64,000 bases of DNA from Bradyrhizobium lupini (GCF_040939785.1 NZ_CP162553.1:62001-126000), one strand, 5' to 3'. Positions 37,756 to 46,568 are shown, numbered from the stretch's first letter. Notes: generated by a model from the letters alone, not told the origin. Translations and numbers: made by a program.

Positions 37756-38784
37756 ATGCCTTTTCAAGTCGCAACCGCGATCCCGCGCCGTGCCGTGACC
37801 CCTGCCGCCTTCGTCCGCGGCGTCGTTGCCGCTTACGAACGCTACGGCCGCGATCCGACCGAGGCGCTGAGCCGGGGTCAGGTAACGCCGGACCTTGTCA
37901 ATTCTCCGGATGGGCGGGTCACGGCCGGCCAGTTCGAGGCGCTGGCGGGCCATGCCATGCGCGAACTCGATGACGAGGCGCTCGGCTGGTTCTCGCGGCG
38001 GCTGCCCTTTGGCACCTACGGCATGCTGTGCCGCGCCTCGATCACCGCCCCGACGCTGGAGGTCGCGCTCAAGCGCTGGTGCCGGCACCATCGTCTGCTC
38101 ACCGAGGACGTGCTGCTCGATCTCGCCGTCGGCGAGGAGACCGCGGTCGTGTCCATCCGCGAACTGGCCGACCTCGGACCTCTACGCGAATTCTGCCTGG
38201 TCACCCTGCTCCGCTATGTTCTCGGCTTCTCCTGCTGGGCGGTGGATTCGCAAATCGCGCTCCGCGCCGCGGAATTTCCGTACCCCGAGCCCGGCCACGT
38301 CTCGGTCTATCCGACCATCTTTTGCCGAAACATCCGCTTCGGTGCGGACCGCGCTTCCATCACCTTCGACAAGCATTACCTGTCGCTGCCGCTCACCCGG
38401 AGCGCGGCGGACCTCGACAACATGCTCAAGGGCGCGCTGCGGCTGACCGTACTGCCCTATCGGCGCGACCGGCTGCTGGTCGAGCGCGTTCGCCGCGTAC
38501 TCCGCAATGCGCGCGGACGCAGTCTGGGCGCCGAGGATGTCGCAAGCGAGCTAGCACTCTCCACCCGCACCATGCATCGGCGCCTGCGCGATGAAGCGAC
38601 CTCACTGCGGGATCTCAAGGAAGAGGCAAAATTCGAGCTCGCGAAGCAGGAGCTGATGCGCAGTCGTAGCCCGATCAAGCGGATCGCGGAGATCGCCGGC
38701 TTCCGCAGCGAGAAGAGCTTTTCCCGCGCCTTCCGCACCTGGGCCGGCGCCTCACCGCGCGAGTTTCGCGGCAGGTATCGCTGA
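37756..38784 (+). CDS. AraC family transcriptional regulator, likely controlling the leucine/isovalerate cluster
   Basis: 342 residues. The N-terminal 200 residues fit the arabinose-binding-like domain found in OruR/ArgR-type AraC regulators (AAYERYGRDPTEALSRGQV, FGTYGMLCRASITAPTLEVA). The C-terminal HTH_18 domain shows two helix-turn-helix units (AEDVASELALSTRTMHRRL and RIAEIAGFRSEKSFSRAFRT). It is divergent from ivd, so it probably activates that cluster; in other bacteria the pathway is often run by MerR-type LiuR. ATG 37756 has GAGGATT upstream. Confidence 0.88.
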   Translation: MPFQVATAIPRRAVTPAAFVRGVVAAYERYGRDPTEALSRGQVTPDLVNSPDGRVTAGQFEALAGHAMRELDDEALGWFSRRLPFGTYGMLCRASITAPTLEVALKRWCRHHRLLTEDVLLDLAVGEETAVVSIRELADLGPLREFCLVTLLRYVLGFSCWAVDSQIALRAAEFPYPEPGHVSVYPTIFCRNIRFGADRASITFDKHYLSLPLTRSAADLDNMLKGALRLTVLPYRRDRLLVERVRRVLRNARGRSLGAEDVASELALSTRTMHRRLRDEATSLRDLKEEAKFELAKQELMRSRSPIKRIAEIAGFRSEKSFSRAFRTWAGASPREFRGRYR

Positions 38785-38801
38785 CGCGCGTGCTGTCATG
38801 C

Positions 38802-38839
38802 TGTTGCGGCCTCCGAGATCCAACTCGGAGGCCGCAACA
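38802..38839. terminator. Bidirectional terminator between the AraC gene and the DUF3551 gene
   Basis: A perfect 16-base inverted repeat (38802-38817 with 38824-38839), loop of 6, then TTT on the + strand. It separates convergent genes. Confidence 0.8.
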
Positions 38840-38857
38840 TTTCCAAACCGGTCTCGA

Positions 38858-39157
38858 TCAGTTCGAGTTGGTCTGCCCGCCCGGGCGCAGCTTGGTGCGC
38901 GAGTGCGTCTGCTTCGGCTGGAAGGCCAGCGCGTCGGTCGACGTCTTCGCGCCGCCGCTCTGTGAGCACGAGCCGCCGATGCCGCCGGCCGCGGCCCGGC
39001 AGGCCTCCATCGTCGGATAGCCGCAGCCATGCGCGGCCTGGGCACCATTGGTGATGCAGTAGTCTTCTGCCTGGGCAGCCGGCGCGGTCATCATGAGAAA
39101 CACAGATGCAAACAGCGTCGCAGCGGATGCGACGAACGTCTTCGAGATCGAGGTCAT
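38858..39157 (-). CDS. DUF3551-like small secreted protein
   Basis: 99 residues. Signal peptide MTSISKTFVASAATLFASVF ending near APAAQAE, then a cysteine-rich mature part (EDYCITNGAQAAHGCGYPTM, ACRAAAGGIGGSCS) matching DUF3551, a family very abundant in Bradyrhizobium, with an extra serine/threonine-rich tail. Periplasmic or secreted, function unknown. ATG 39157 begins the signal peptide; in-frame ATG at 39244 adds non-signal residues. Confidence 0.8.
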   Translation of the reverse strand: MTSISKTFVASAATLFASVFLMMTAPAAQAEDYCITNGAQAAHGCGYPTMEACRAAAGGIGGSCSQSGGAKTSTDALAFQPKQTHSRTKLRPGGQTNSN

Positions 39158-39430
39158 GTTGTCTTTTCCTGCTTCAGGGTCCCACAAAAGAGGCCTCGGC
39201 ATGCGACGCAGGCTGAGGTTCACACCTCGCATGTAGGCCAGCACCAGGAACCGGCAATCACGCTTCGGCGCATTGCAGAACTTCGCAAATCACATGTCAC
39301 AGTTAGGTGAGTTACTTAGGTTTATATCCGCCTTATCCGAACCTGTATCCCGGTAAGGGAGTCACTCCCGCGCCTTCGGATGTTTGGATGTCGTTACGCG
39401 AGCTACGTTTTGGGACCCGTCGCCGCCGAA

Positions 39431-39931
39431 CTATCCTGCCGCCGCGATCTCCTGCAATGGCAGCGGCACGTCCTTCGCCACGCCCAGCACCGGAAAGCTG
39501 CGGACGTTCTTCACGTTCGGCATCGCGGCGAAATGCAGGAGCTGCTGCCGCATGCTCTCGACGCTCGGCGCCACGCATTTGAGAAGATAGTCGGTGTCTC
39601 CCGAAATCCGCCAGCACTGCTGGATGCGCGGGATCGCGGCGATCGAGCTCTCGAATGCCGCCAGCACCGGCTGGGCTTGGCTGCCGAGCTGGATCGAGAC
39701 GAACGACACCACCTCGTAGCCGAGCAGCCGCTCGTCGATAACGGCGCGCACCGCCCGGATCACGCCGCGGCTGAACAGCGATTTCAGCCGCCTCACGCAG
39801 TTGGGCCCGGACACCCCGACGCGCAGCGCCAGCTCGTTATTGCGAACCCGCCCGTCCTGCTGCAACTCGGAGAGTATTTTCAGATCGACGCCGTCGAGCT
39901 GGTCACGCCCCGCCATAGCCCACCTCGTCAT
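39431..39931 (-). CDS. Lrp/AsnC family transcriptional regulator
   Basis: 166 residues (161 if it starts at ATG 39916, MAGRDQLDGVDLKILSEL, where homology begins). The N-terminal winged HTH is LDGVDLKILSELQQDGRVRN with recognition helix VGVSGPNCVRRLKSLF, followed by the RAM/AsnC effector domain (VVSFVSIQLGSQAQPVLAAF, CWRISGDTDYLLKCVAPSVE). Such regulators sense amino acids. Neither neighbour is an obvious target. A palindromic repeat lies just upstream at 40002-40089. Confidence 0.9.
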   Translation of the reverse strand: MTRWAMAGRDQLDGVDLKILSELQQDGRVRNNELALRVGVSGPNCVRRLKSLFSRGVIRAVRAVIDERLLGYEVVSFVSIQLGSQAQPVLAAFESSIAAIPRIQQCWRISGDTDYLLKCVAPSVESMRQQLLHFAAMPNVKNVRSFPVLGVAKDVPLPLQEIAAAG

Positions 39932-40001
39932 GGTCGCATCATGCGAGACAGCGAAGCACGGGGCGGAATGGCTGCCAAGGCAGGACGATGGGAAGAACCG
40001 G

Positions 40002-40089
40002 CGTGGTTGGCCGAGCTTGTCCCGGCCAACCGCGGGCTTTTTACGTGGACGCTAACACGTGGATGCCCGGGACAAGCCCGGGCATGACG
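40002..40089. repeat. Second copy of the palindromic repeat, intergenic
   Basis: The right arm (40058-40089) is identical over 32 bases to 16805-16836 in pbpC. The left arm (40002-40033) is a diverged inverted copy. It lies between the Lrp gene and the NDUFS4-type gene. Confidence 0.85.
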
Positions 40090-40108
40090 AGAGTTTCGTT
40101 GCCCGCCC

Positions 40109-40414
40109 TCAATGCGTCCACGGCTCGCCGCGGCGGAACGAGAAATTGTCCGCATAGGCGACCGGACGGCGCACCGATTCCTTTGGCTCGATCACCTGGT
40201 AGGCGATGCCCTTGCGCTCGCAATAGGCGACCGCCTCTTCCTTGCTGTGGAAGTGCAGCGTGATCTGCTGCTTCATGTCGCCGGACGAGGTCCAGCCCAT
40301 CAGCGGCTCGACCGCGCGCGGCTGCTCGGGCTCGTAGTCGAGCTGCCATTCCTTGGTCTTCGACCGGCCGGATTGCATCGCGTTCTTGGCGGGCTTGAAA
40401 ATGCGTGCGGTCAT
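40109..40414 (-). CDS. NDUFS4-type NADH dehydrogenase (complex I) accessory subunit
   Basis: 101 residues matching the ETC complex I subunit family: MTARIFKPAKNAMQSGRSKT, WQLDYEPEQPRAVEPLMGWT, then ITLHFHSKEEAVAYCERKG and the C-terminal RRPVAYADNFSFRRGEPWTH, all hallmark segments. Alphaproteobacteria carry this 18-kDa-type accessory subunit on the peripheral arm of complex I, away from the main nuo operon, as here. ATG 40414 is chosen because homology begins there. Confidence 0.92.
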   Translation of the reverse strand: MTARIFKPAKNAMQSGRSKTKEWQLDYEPEQPRAVEPLMGWTSSGDMKQQITLHFHSKEEAVAYCERKGIAYQVIEPKESVRRPVAYADNFSFRRGEPWTH

Positions 40415-40674
40415 GGACGGTCCGGGCCTCTTGTTCGTCTTTTCGTTCGATTTCGATGCGTCACGGTAGCAGTTGGTGGAAACCGCGGGCATAGTATAGA
40501 GACACCTTTAGGGAACTGATCGGTGATTCCGGCCCCCCGGGATGGCTCGCCGATGGGTATAATCATTATGCTGCATCGTGACAATTGCGTACCCGCCTTC
40601 CGCGCCGGGGTCTCGCCCGGTGGCCCTGCTTCGTTGACATCTACCTGTCCGTCCCCTCCGAAAGCTCCCGTCGC

Positions 40675-41844
40675 ATGTCCTTCCTGAACATCAACGCCAC
40701 GCTCCCCGAGAAGGGCCGTGACCTCAGGCTCGACCTGTTTCGCGGCATTGCGAACTGGGCGATCTTCCTCGACCATATCCCCGACAACGTGGTGAACTGG
40801 ATCACCACCCGCAACTACGGCTTTTCCGACGCCGCGGATTTGTTCGTCTTCATCTCCGGCTACACCGCCTCCTTCGTCTATGCGCGGATGATGCTCGAGC
40901 GCGGCTTCCTCGTCGGTGCTACGAGGCTGACCAAGCGGGTCTGGCAGCTCTACGTCGCCCACATCATCCTGTTCGTGATCTACATCGCCTCGATCAGCTA
41001 TCTGGCGCTGCGCTTCGGCGATTCCGAGATGATCAACGAGTTCAACGTCGCCGGCCTGGTGGACAACGCCACCGAGACGCTGCGCCAGGGCCTGTTCCTG
41101 CGCTTCAAGCCGCTCAATCTCGACGTGCTGCCGCTCTACATCGTGCTGATGGGGCTGTTTCCGCCCGTGCTCTGGTTCATGCTGCGCAAGCCGGACCTGA
41201 CGATGGCATTGTCCATCGTGCTGTGGCTGACCGCGCGCCATTTCGGCCTGAACCTGAACGCCTATCCGGCCGGACAGTGGTACTTCAACCCGTATTGCTG
41301 GCAGGTGCTGTTCGTGTTCGGCGCCTGGTGCGCCATGGGCGGCGCGCGGCGCTCGATGACGCTGATCAACGCACCGGTCACGCTGTGGCTCTGTCTTGGT
41401 TACATGCTGTTTGCGCTGGTCATGACCATGGCCGGCCGCTTCCCGACCCTCGGCGGCATGTTCCCGGAATGGCTGTTCTCGGCGTTCAACCCGAACGACA
41501 AGACCAACCTCGCGCCCTACCGCTTTATCCACTTCGTCGTGATCGTGATCCTGGTGATCCGCTTCGTGCCCAAGGACTGGCCGGGCCTGGAATGGAAAGG
41601 GTTCGACCCCATCATCGTGTGCGGCCAGCAGTCGCTCGCCGTGTTCTGCGTCGGCGTGTTCCTGTCCTTCGTCGGTCATTTCGAGCTGTCGATGAGCTCG
41701 GGCTCGCTGTTCGCGCAGATCTTCGTCAGCGTCGCCGGGATCGCGATCATGACGACGGTGGCCTATTATATCTCCTGGTCGAAGAAGCAGGACAAGCCGC
41801 TGAAGCCGCCGCCGCCCAAGACTGCGGCCGCAAAGGCCGCTTGA
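40675..41844 (+). CDS. opgC: OpgC domain protein, membrane acyltransferase-like
   Basis: 389 residues with about ten helices and the OpgC signatures DLRLDLFRGIANWAIFLDHI, FSDAADLFVFISGYTASFVY and the invariant histidine in LDHIP. OpgC succinylates osmoregulated periplasmic glucans; rhizobial members are linked to cyclic beta-glucan substitution. ATG 40675 was chosen because the first helix follows directly; an upstream in-frame start at 40585 adds 30 basic residues. It stands alone on its strand; glucan synthase genes are not in this window. Confidence 0.88.
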   Translation: MSFLNINATLPEKGRDLRLDLFRGIANWAIFLDHIPDNVVNWITTRNYGFSDAADLFVFISGYTASFVYARMMLERGFLVGATRLTKRVWQLYVAHIILFVIYIASISYLALRFGDSEMINEFNVAGLVDNATETLRQGLFLRFKPLNLDVLPLYIVLMGLFPPVLWFMLRKPDLTMALSIVLWLTARHFGLNLNAYPAGQWYFNPYCWQVLFVFGAWCAMGGARRSMTLINAPVTLWLCLGYMLFALVMTMAGRFPTLGGMFPEWLFSAFNPNDKTNLAPYRFIHFVVIVILVIRFVPKDWPGLEWKGFDPIIVCGQQSLAVFCVGVFLSFVGHFELSMSSGSLFAQIFVSVAGIAIMTTVAYYISWSKKQDKPLKPPPPKTAAAKAA

Positions 41845-41883
41845 ACGGGCAGCTCCGATCCGCCGGACGACAGCGCCCCCGCT

Positions 41884-42078
41884 TCAGGCCGCCGCTTCGC
41901 TGTCGTACTCGGTAACCTTCTTGTAGATCCAGTCACGGCCGTCGTGGCGGCGCCAGACCTTGCCGTAAACGAGCTGCCCGTTGATCGAGCGGCGCGGCAC
42001 GAACACGGCCCAGAGGTGCCAGATCTCGGTCCAGCTCGCCTGCGGACCGACGGTTCGGACGTTGCGATCGAGAGACAT
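41884..42078 (-). CDS. Small conserved hypothetical protein
   Basis: 64 residues, soluble, aromatic-rich (WTEIWHLWAVFVPRRSINGQ, VWRRHDGRDWIYKK). The repeated tryptophans and even spread of charge argue for a real folded protein. CACAGGAGACG upstream provides no clean SD. A 13-base motif TTAACCTAACCGA at 42210-42222, shared with the region before 46966, lies about 130 bases upstream. Confidence 0.55.
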   Translation of the reverse strand: MSLDRNVRTVGPQASWTEIWHLWAVFVPRRSINGQLVYGKVWRRHDGRDWIYKKVTEYDSEAAA

Positions 42079-42386
42079 GATACAGAACTCACAGGAGACG
42101 AGCGCTGCGACGAACTGTGATGTCGTGTGAGCACGAATTTCAGGCAGACCGTCGCAAGCCGAACCGATCTGATAACAGTCGCGAAGGCGCCCGCAACAAC
42201 CGCTCGCTCTTAACCTAACCGATCAACCTTACCTCCTGTGAGCGCGTGGCGAGACCGGTTGAAAGCGGCCGCCGATTTTCCTAGACTGTGTGCGATTTGA
42301 GAATGAGCGCGTCGTTTTGAGGACGCGCGTTGATTTCCAGGCTGACGCGAATTTTTGAAAACGATTGATGGGCGGGGGCCACCACG
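42079..42386. other. Gene-free stretch with a shared 13-base motif
   Basis: 308 bases between divergent small genes. It holds TTAACCTAACCGA at 42210-42222, also present at 47082-47094. I see no complete promoter and no RNA gene. Confidence 0.4.
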
Positions 42387-42545
42387 ATGAATTTGCAATG
42401 TGCATGTCTGCGCTTGGCGCTGCATTCGACGCCGCCTGCTCTGCCCGCGAAGACGCCGGAGCAGGAGCCGCGGAAGGTCGCCAACGACAATCAGCTGGCC
42501 TGGCCATTCCTGCCGTTTCCGTTCGGCTGGTACGCGACGAACTGA
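42387..42545 (+). CDS. Small hypothetical protein
   Basis: 52 residues starting MNLQCACLRLALHSTPPALP and ending in an aromatic/proline-rich tail (LAWPFLPFPFGWYATN). The tail pattern with KVANDNQ before it looks conserved-type rather than random. A GGGGGCC sequence lies 7-13 bases before ATG 42387. No family can be named. Confidence 0.45.
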   Translation: MNLQCACLRLALHSTPPALPAKTPEQEPRKVANDNQLAWPFLPFPFGWYATN

Positions 42546-42881
42546 TGGTTGGAAAAGCGTAACGCCGCGCAAGCGGAATATCATCGCTTGGCGGCGTCCG
42601 CTAGGCATTGGGCGCTGAAATCCCCAACACCAATATGTCTAGGACGACGCCTAAAGGTTCGACAAAGTTTTACGCATTCCGCGCCGCCCGACCCGCCCCA
42701 ATGCCTTGAAATGTCGCGCGGAAAGTCGCGTTGCGCAGGGAATGAGCGCCGAGGGTTAGGAAGGCTTTGGCGGCTGCGGGCATCGGCATCGAACGCGCGC
42801 CATGCACGGCTGGAGCTGCGCTCGCCTGGCGCCTCGCCGATTGGCTATTGTTCTGAGGCGCGGGTCTGGCCCACCTCGGAC
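42546..42881. other. Gene-free stretch before tRNA-Pro
   Basis: 336 bases. It contains GGCGCTGAAATCCC at 42611-42624, repeated exactly at 48483-48496, where it precedes a terminator. No reading frame here looks coding. Confidence 0.4.
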
Positions 42882-42957
42882 TGGTCGGGGCAGCTGGATT
42901 CGAACCAACGACCTGCAGTACCCAAAACTGCCGCGCTACCAGGCTGCGCTATACCCC
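42882..42957 (-). tRNA. tRNA-Pro (TGG anticodon)
   Basis: 76 bases including encoded CCA on the minus strand. Acceptor CGGGGTA pairs with TGCCCCG, D arm GCGC..GCGC, anticodon stem GCAGT/ACTGC enclosing TTTGGGT (anticodon TGG, reads CCA), T arm GTTGG-TTCGAAT-CCAGC with one G-T pair. Complete. Confidence 0.93.
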
Positions 42958-43069
42958 GAATGTCCGGCGAGCCCCGTCGATACACGCTTCCCAAAGCGCC
43001 AGCAAGCCTTCCAAAGGCGCGAGCAAGCTTCCCAAAAGACCGCCAGGACGGGGCAATAAGCCCTCCCGC

Positions 43070-43555
43070 CTACTTGCTGCCGAACAGCGGGTGGCCCACG
43101 CGGTCGCCGGCGCGGATGCCATATTTCTGCGCCGTGCCTGCCACCACCTCCAGAACAGCCCGCGCGGGCCCCCTGGATGAGATGATCTTTGTCGACATCG
43201 GCTCGGTATTTTCGGCGATGCGCAGAATTCGGCCGTCGGCGCGAATGAAGATCATGTCGAGCGAGACGTAGGTGTTCTTCATCCACATCGACACCTCCTG
43301 CTCGGGATTAAAGTCGAACAGCATGCCTTTGCCGTCCGCCAGTTCCTTACGGTACATCAGGCCAGTCTGCTTCTCTTCCTCCGTCGTCGCGACCTCGACC
43401 GAGAACACCTGCACGCCGCTCCTGGTGACGATCTCGAGGGGCTGGAAGCTGGCGGCGCGCACGGGTGCGCTCGCGACGACACAGCCGGCGATGACGAGGA
43501 TGGCGGCAAGCCAGCCCTTCGCAACGGCGAAGACGGCCTTTCGATCGAAATTCAT
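43070..43555 (-). CDS. DUF192 family protein, secreted
   Basis: 161 residues. An N-terminal signal or anchor (GWLAAILVIAGCVVASAPVR) leads into DUF192 with its hallmark GLMYRKELADGKGMLFDF, VSMWMKNTYVSLDMIFI and RAVLEVVAGTAQKYGIRAGD. Family members are small periplasmic proteins of unknown role. A cysteine in the signal region (VIAGC) is reminiscent of a lipobox, so a lipoprotein is possible. On the same strand as the cold-shock gene but separated from it by a terminator. Confidence 0.88.
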   Translation of the reverse strand: MNFDRKAVFAVAKGWLAAILVIAGCVVASAPVRAASFQPLEIVTRSGVQVFSVEVATTEEEKQTGLMYRKELADGKGMLFDFNPEQEVSMWMKNTYVSLDMIFIRADGRILRIAENTEPMSTKIISSRGPARAVLEVVAGTAQKYGIRAGDRVGHPLFGSK

Positions 43556-43614
43556 GGATGGCTCTCGAGGCGTGGGACTGGACCAGTCCTTACGTGGCGG
43601 TCACCGGAAAAGCC

Positions 43615-43644
43615 AGAGGCGCGCCGGCCAGCCAGCGCGCCTCT
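43615..43644 (-). terminator. Intrinsic terminator after the cold-shock gene
   Basis: AGAGGCGCGC (43615-43624) and GCGCGCCTCT (43635-43644) pair perfectly; on the minus strand the stem is followed by GGCTTTTCC. Confidence 0.65.
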
Positions 43645-43666
43645 GCTCACGATCGCGGGAATGGAA

Positions 43667-44323
43667 TTAGTGGGACGAAACCGGCGATCCCGTCTCGGGA
43701 TGGATCTCGGCCGCCATCATGCCCTTGGAGCCGGGCCCGAACCGGACCAGGACATACTGGCCGGGCCGCAACTCGGTCATGCCGAAGCGGCGCAGCGTCT
43801 CCATGTGCACGAAGATGTCGGGGGTGCCCTCGCCGCGGGTCAGGAAGCCGAAACCGCGCAGCCGGTTGAACCATTTGACCTGAGCCCGCTCCAGCCCGCT
43901 GGTCGCCGTCACCGTGACATGGGTGCGCGGCGGCAGCATCTGCGCCGGATGGATCGCAGTCGACTCGTCCATCGAGACCACGCGGAACGCCTGGTAGCCC
44001 TTGGCGCGCTGGATGCACTCGACGACGATGCGGGCGCCCTCGTAGGCGGTCTGGAAGCCGTCGCGCCTAAGCACGGTGACGTGCAGGAGCACGTCGGGCC
44101 AGCCATTGTCGGGAACGATGAAGCCGTAGCCTTTTGAGGCGTCGAACCATTTGATGACGCCGTGAACCTCGACGAGGTTGGCGCTGCTCTCACCAAGTCC
44201 GGTGAACGGACTGAGTGCACTGTCGCGACCGCCACCGCCGTGTTCGCCCACCGCGGGAACTCCGACCTTCTTGGACTCAAATCCGTCCGACGACCCCATA
44301 ACCCCGGACCCCACACATGCCAT
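43667..44323 (-). CDS. Protein with two cold-shock (CspA-type) domains
   Basis: 218 residues (210 if it starts at ATG 44299). Two CSDs: the first, near 50-115, has VIKWFDASKGYGFIVPDNG and DVLLHVTVL; the second, near 147-212, has QVKWFNRLRGFGFLTRGEGT and DIFVHMETL. RNP1 (KGYGFI, RGFGFL) and RNP2-like motifs are present in both. Double-CSD proteins are typical of alphaproteobacteria and bind single-stranded nucleic acid. The N-terminal 48 residues are glycine-rich and low-complexity. Its role may be RNA chaperoning during growth or cold change. Confidence 0.92.
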   Translation of the reverse strand: MACVGSGVMGSSDGFESKKVGVPAVGEHGGGGRDSALSPFTGLGESSANLVEVHGVIKWFDASKGYGFIVPDNGWPDVLLHVTVLRRDGFQTAYEGARIVVECIQRAKGYQAFRVVSMDESTAIHPAQMLPPRTHVTVTATSGLERAQVKWFNRLRGFGFLTRGEGTPDIFVHMETLRRFGMTELRPGQYVLVRFGPGSKGMMAAEIHPETGSPVSSH

Positions 44324-44497
44324 GCAACCCGCCTGAATGGCGGCGCCGAATCACGCGTCTTTAGAGAATCTTCTCAACTCGACGCGACGCAGATCTTTCG
44401 ACTCAAAAGATAACACTCCCGGTTGCGACGCATAGACAAAAAAGAGATTCGGCGGAACCTATGAACAGCTTGCACAGCCGCGAATCAAATTGCTGCC

Positions 44498-45322
44498 TCA
44501 ATTACCGACAAAGGGCCCCAGCGTTTCGCCGATGTCGTGGCGGATCACGAGGTCGGCGATGTCGTCCTGCTCCGTCGGCTCGCGATTGACGATCACCAGG
44601 CGTGCACCCGATTCCTTCGCCATCATCGGAAAGCCCGCGGCCGGCCATACCACCAGCGAGGAACCGATCGCGATGAAGAGATCGCAGGCTTGCGACAGCG
44701 CCGTCGCGCGCTGCATCTCGTCCTCGGGCATTGTCTGGCCGAAGGAGATCGTGGCGGTCTTCACCGGCTCGTCGCACACGGTACAGTTGGGCGCGGCGCC
44801 CTCCTCGTCGAAGCGGCGCTTCACCCAATTAAGCGGATAGGCCTGCCTGCATCCAATGCAGCGCGCATACGTGGTGTTGCCGTGAAGTTCGATCACGTGA
44901 TCGCTTGCGACGCCGGAGGCCTGATGCAGATTGTCGATGTTCTGGGTGATGATCGCGGGAACCTTGCCGGCGCGGTAGAGTGAGGCGAGCGCGCGATGGC
45001 CGCGGCCGGGCCTGGCTGCCGCAAAGACCTCCTCCATCGCGAAGCGCCGGCGCCAAGATTCGTCGCGCGCCTCCTGGCTGGCGACGAACTCGTCGAACGG
45101 GATCGGGCGGTTGCGCGTCCAAATTCCGCCCGGCGAGCGAAAGTCGGGGATGCCGCATTCGGTCGAGATGCCGGCGCCGGTGAACGGCACGATCCGTTTG
45201 GCTTCGGCGATCATGTCGCCAAGACGCTCGACGCCGCTGCGAAGATCCGATGCAATCAACGCCGCCTCCCGTTTTGCTTTTGTTTTACTGATTTGTTTTT
45301 GCGCTAGCTGCAACATGCGCAA
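44498..45322 (-). CDS. NAD-dependent protein deacylase, Sir2 family (sirtuin)
   Basis: 274 residues. Rossmann-fold motifs are GAGISTECGIPDFRSPGGIW, TQNIDNLHQASG with the catalytic histidine region IELHGNTTYA, and the zinc site C-I-G-C ... C-T-V-C. FIAIGSSLVVWPAAGFPMMA closes the NAD pocket. It should remove acetyl or other acyl groups from lysines using NAD. A helical N-terminal extension of about 25 residues precedes the core; the exact start is uncertain. Confidence 0.92.
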   Translation of the reverse strand: MRMLQLAQKQISKTKAKREAALIASDLRSGVERLGDMIAEAKRIVPFTGAGISTECGIPDFRSPGGIWTRNRPIPFDEFVASQEARDESWRRRFAMEEVFAAARPGRGHRALASLYRAGKVPAIITQNIDNLHQASGVASDHVIELHGNTTYARCIGCRQAYPLNWVKRRFDEEGAAPNCTVCDEPVKTATISFGQTMPEDEMQRATALSQACDLFIAIGSSLVVWPAAGFPMMAKESGARLVIVNREPTEQDDIADLVIRHDIGETLGPFVGN

Positions 45323-45533
45323 GCGACAAGATTATTGACGCTGTTCTCCACCGCCACGCAAGACATGGTCGGCAATTTTTTCCGACCCTCGCTTATCACA
45401 ATCCTGCAATGCCTCCTCCCCATTGACGCCCCAATCAGAAGCGCCAATGCATGTGTTGACGCGACTCAACGTGATTGCGGCGGCAGTGCTTGGGTTCAGT
45501 AGGACACATACTCACGTGCAGAGGGGATTTAAC

Positions 45534-45698
45534 ATGACCGAGGACGAACAACGCAAAATCCGCGAACGCGAAGAGATCGCCGCCCGTGTCGCCGCCTTCC
45601 GTGCCACCCAGGAAAAATTCAAGCGCGAACGTGAAGAGTATTTCGTGTCGACGCTCGACAACGCGCGCAAGGCGGAACGGCCCTCGCTCTGGCCGTAA
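45534..45698 (+). CDS. Small charged helical protein
   Basis: 54 residues, MTEDEQRKIREREEIAARVA and on, almost all helix with dense Glu/Arg/Lys, ending PSLWP. It has an AGAGGGGATTTAAC ribosome site before ATG 45534 and a terminator directly after. Widespread type of rhizobial small cytosolic protein; unnamed. Confidence 0.65.
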   Translation: MTEDEQRKIREREEIAARVAAFRATQEKFKREREEYFVSTLDNARKAERPSLWP

Positions 45699-45720
45699 CG
45701 ACACCGGATCACCGAGCATG

Positions 45721-45752
45721 AAAAAAGCCCGGAGCATTGCTCCGGGCTTTTC
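45721..45752. terminator. Bidirectional intrinsic terminator
   Basis: GCCCGGAGC (45727-45735), loop ATT, GCTCCGGGC (45739-45747), with A-run before and T-run after. It separates convergent genes at 45534 and 45766. Confidence 0.85.
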
Positions 45753-45765
45753 GTTTGTTCAGCCG

Positions 45766-46062
45766 TTACCAGTGACGGTAATAATGGTGGCGGCGGTAGT
45801 ATGGTCCATCACCGTAATAAGCGTAGGGACCAGGGCCGTAAGCATAAGCGGGGCCGCCATAGTAGCCATACCGCGGGCCGTAGCCATAGCCGTAAGGATG
45901 CGACGCGGCGACGGCGCCCGCGGTGATGGCGCCGGCGGCAAGACCGAACGCGAGGCCCGGACCGATGCCGCGGCCGCGCGCCTCGGCAGGCGAAGGCGCC
46001 GCGACCGCGGTCACGCCAACGGCCGCGACGGTAGCCAGAACTGCCAGTGTCTTCCTCATCAT
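45766..46062 (-). CDS. Secreted Gly/Tyr-rich small protein
   Basis: 98 residues. Signal peptide MMRKTLAVLATVAAVGVTAV ends near PSPAEA, then GRGIGPGLAFGLAAGAITAG and a Tyr/Gly/Pro-rich tail (YGYGYGPRYGYYGGPAYAYG) ending in a histidine/arginine cluster (YYRRHHYYRHW). AGGAGG lies 6 bases before ATG 46062. This composition is common in rhizobial periplasmic proteins; the His/Tyr tail could bind metal, which is not shown. Confidence 0.7.
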   Translation of the reverse strand: MMRKTLAVLATVAAVGVTAVAAPSPAEARGRGIGPGLAFGLAAGAITAGAVAASHPYGYGYGPRYGYYGGPAYAYGPGPYAYYGDGPYYRRHHYYRHW

Positions 46063-46237
46063 GAATCTCCTCCTTCGTATCTCGCGCAGACAACGCCGGC
46101 GCGTTGCTATGGTTGCGCGCAAGCCTGTGGAACCGAGTTCGGAATAAATCCGGCCACGCATGGAACGGGCACGCGTTCCGCGAATTGTTTGCTCAAGTGC
46201 GGAAGCCTCCGCCGTCCGGTTGAGGCAACAGCACGAA

Positions 46238-46276
46238 GACCCCGTCAGCATCACCGATGCTGGCGGGGTTTTCAGT
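46238..46276 (+). terminator. Orphan intrinsic terminator
   Basis: A 14-pair stem with one G-T pair (ACCCCGTCAGCATC with GATGCTGGCGGGGT, loop ACC) followed by TTTTC. No + strand gene precedes it: the nearest, at 45534, is already terminated. It may end an unannotated transcript from about 46100 on. Confidence 0.65.
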
Positions 46277-46337
46277 TCCACGCACAGCATTGGCAATGCG
46301 CCACAATTGCTGCCAGCGGGGAGCCGAGGAGGATAAA

Positions 46338-46568
46338 GTGCCGATATCCACGTTGCTGGCCCGTATCCGCAGGCTCGTTCCCAGATCCGGAGATCAGCAT
46401 TACGACGAGATCGTCCGCAGTTTCGGTGTCGGTACGCTGCGCCCGCCGCCGACCCCGATGAGCGACGGCGAACTGGCGCGGGCGATTGCCGAGTTCCTTA
46501 AGGAACAGCCGTCGAGCGAGTCCGTAGGCGCCCTCGGCCGGCGGCTCGACCCCACCACCCCACTTTGA
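46338..46568 (+). CDS. Small hypothetical protein
   Basis: 76 residues with a GTG start preceded by an ideal AGGAGG five bases away, which decides the start. It begins VPISTLLARIRRLVPRSGDQ and contains VRSFGVGTLRPPPTPMSDGE and a helical end. Soluble, not recognised. The strong ribosome site argues that it is expressed. Confidence 0.6.
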   Translation: MPISTLLARIRRLVPRSGDQHYDEIVRSFGVGTLRPPPTPMSDGELARAIAEFLKEQPSSESVGALGRRLDPTTPL

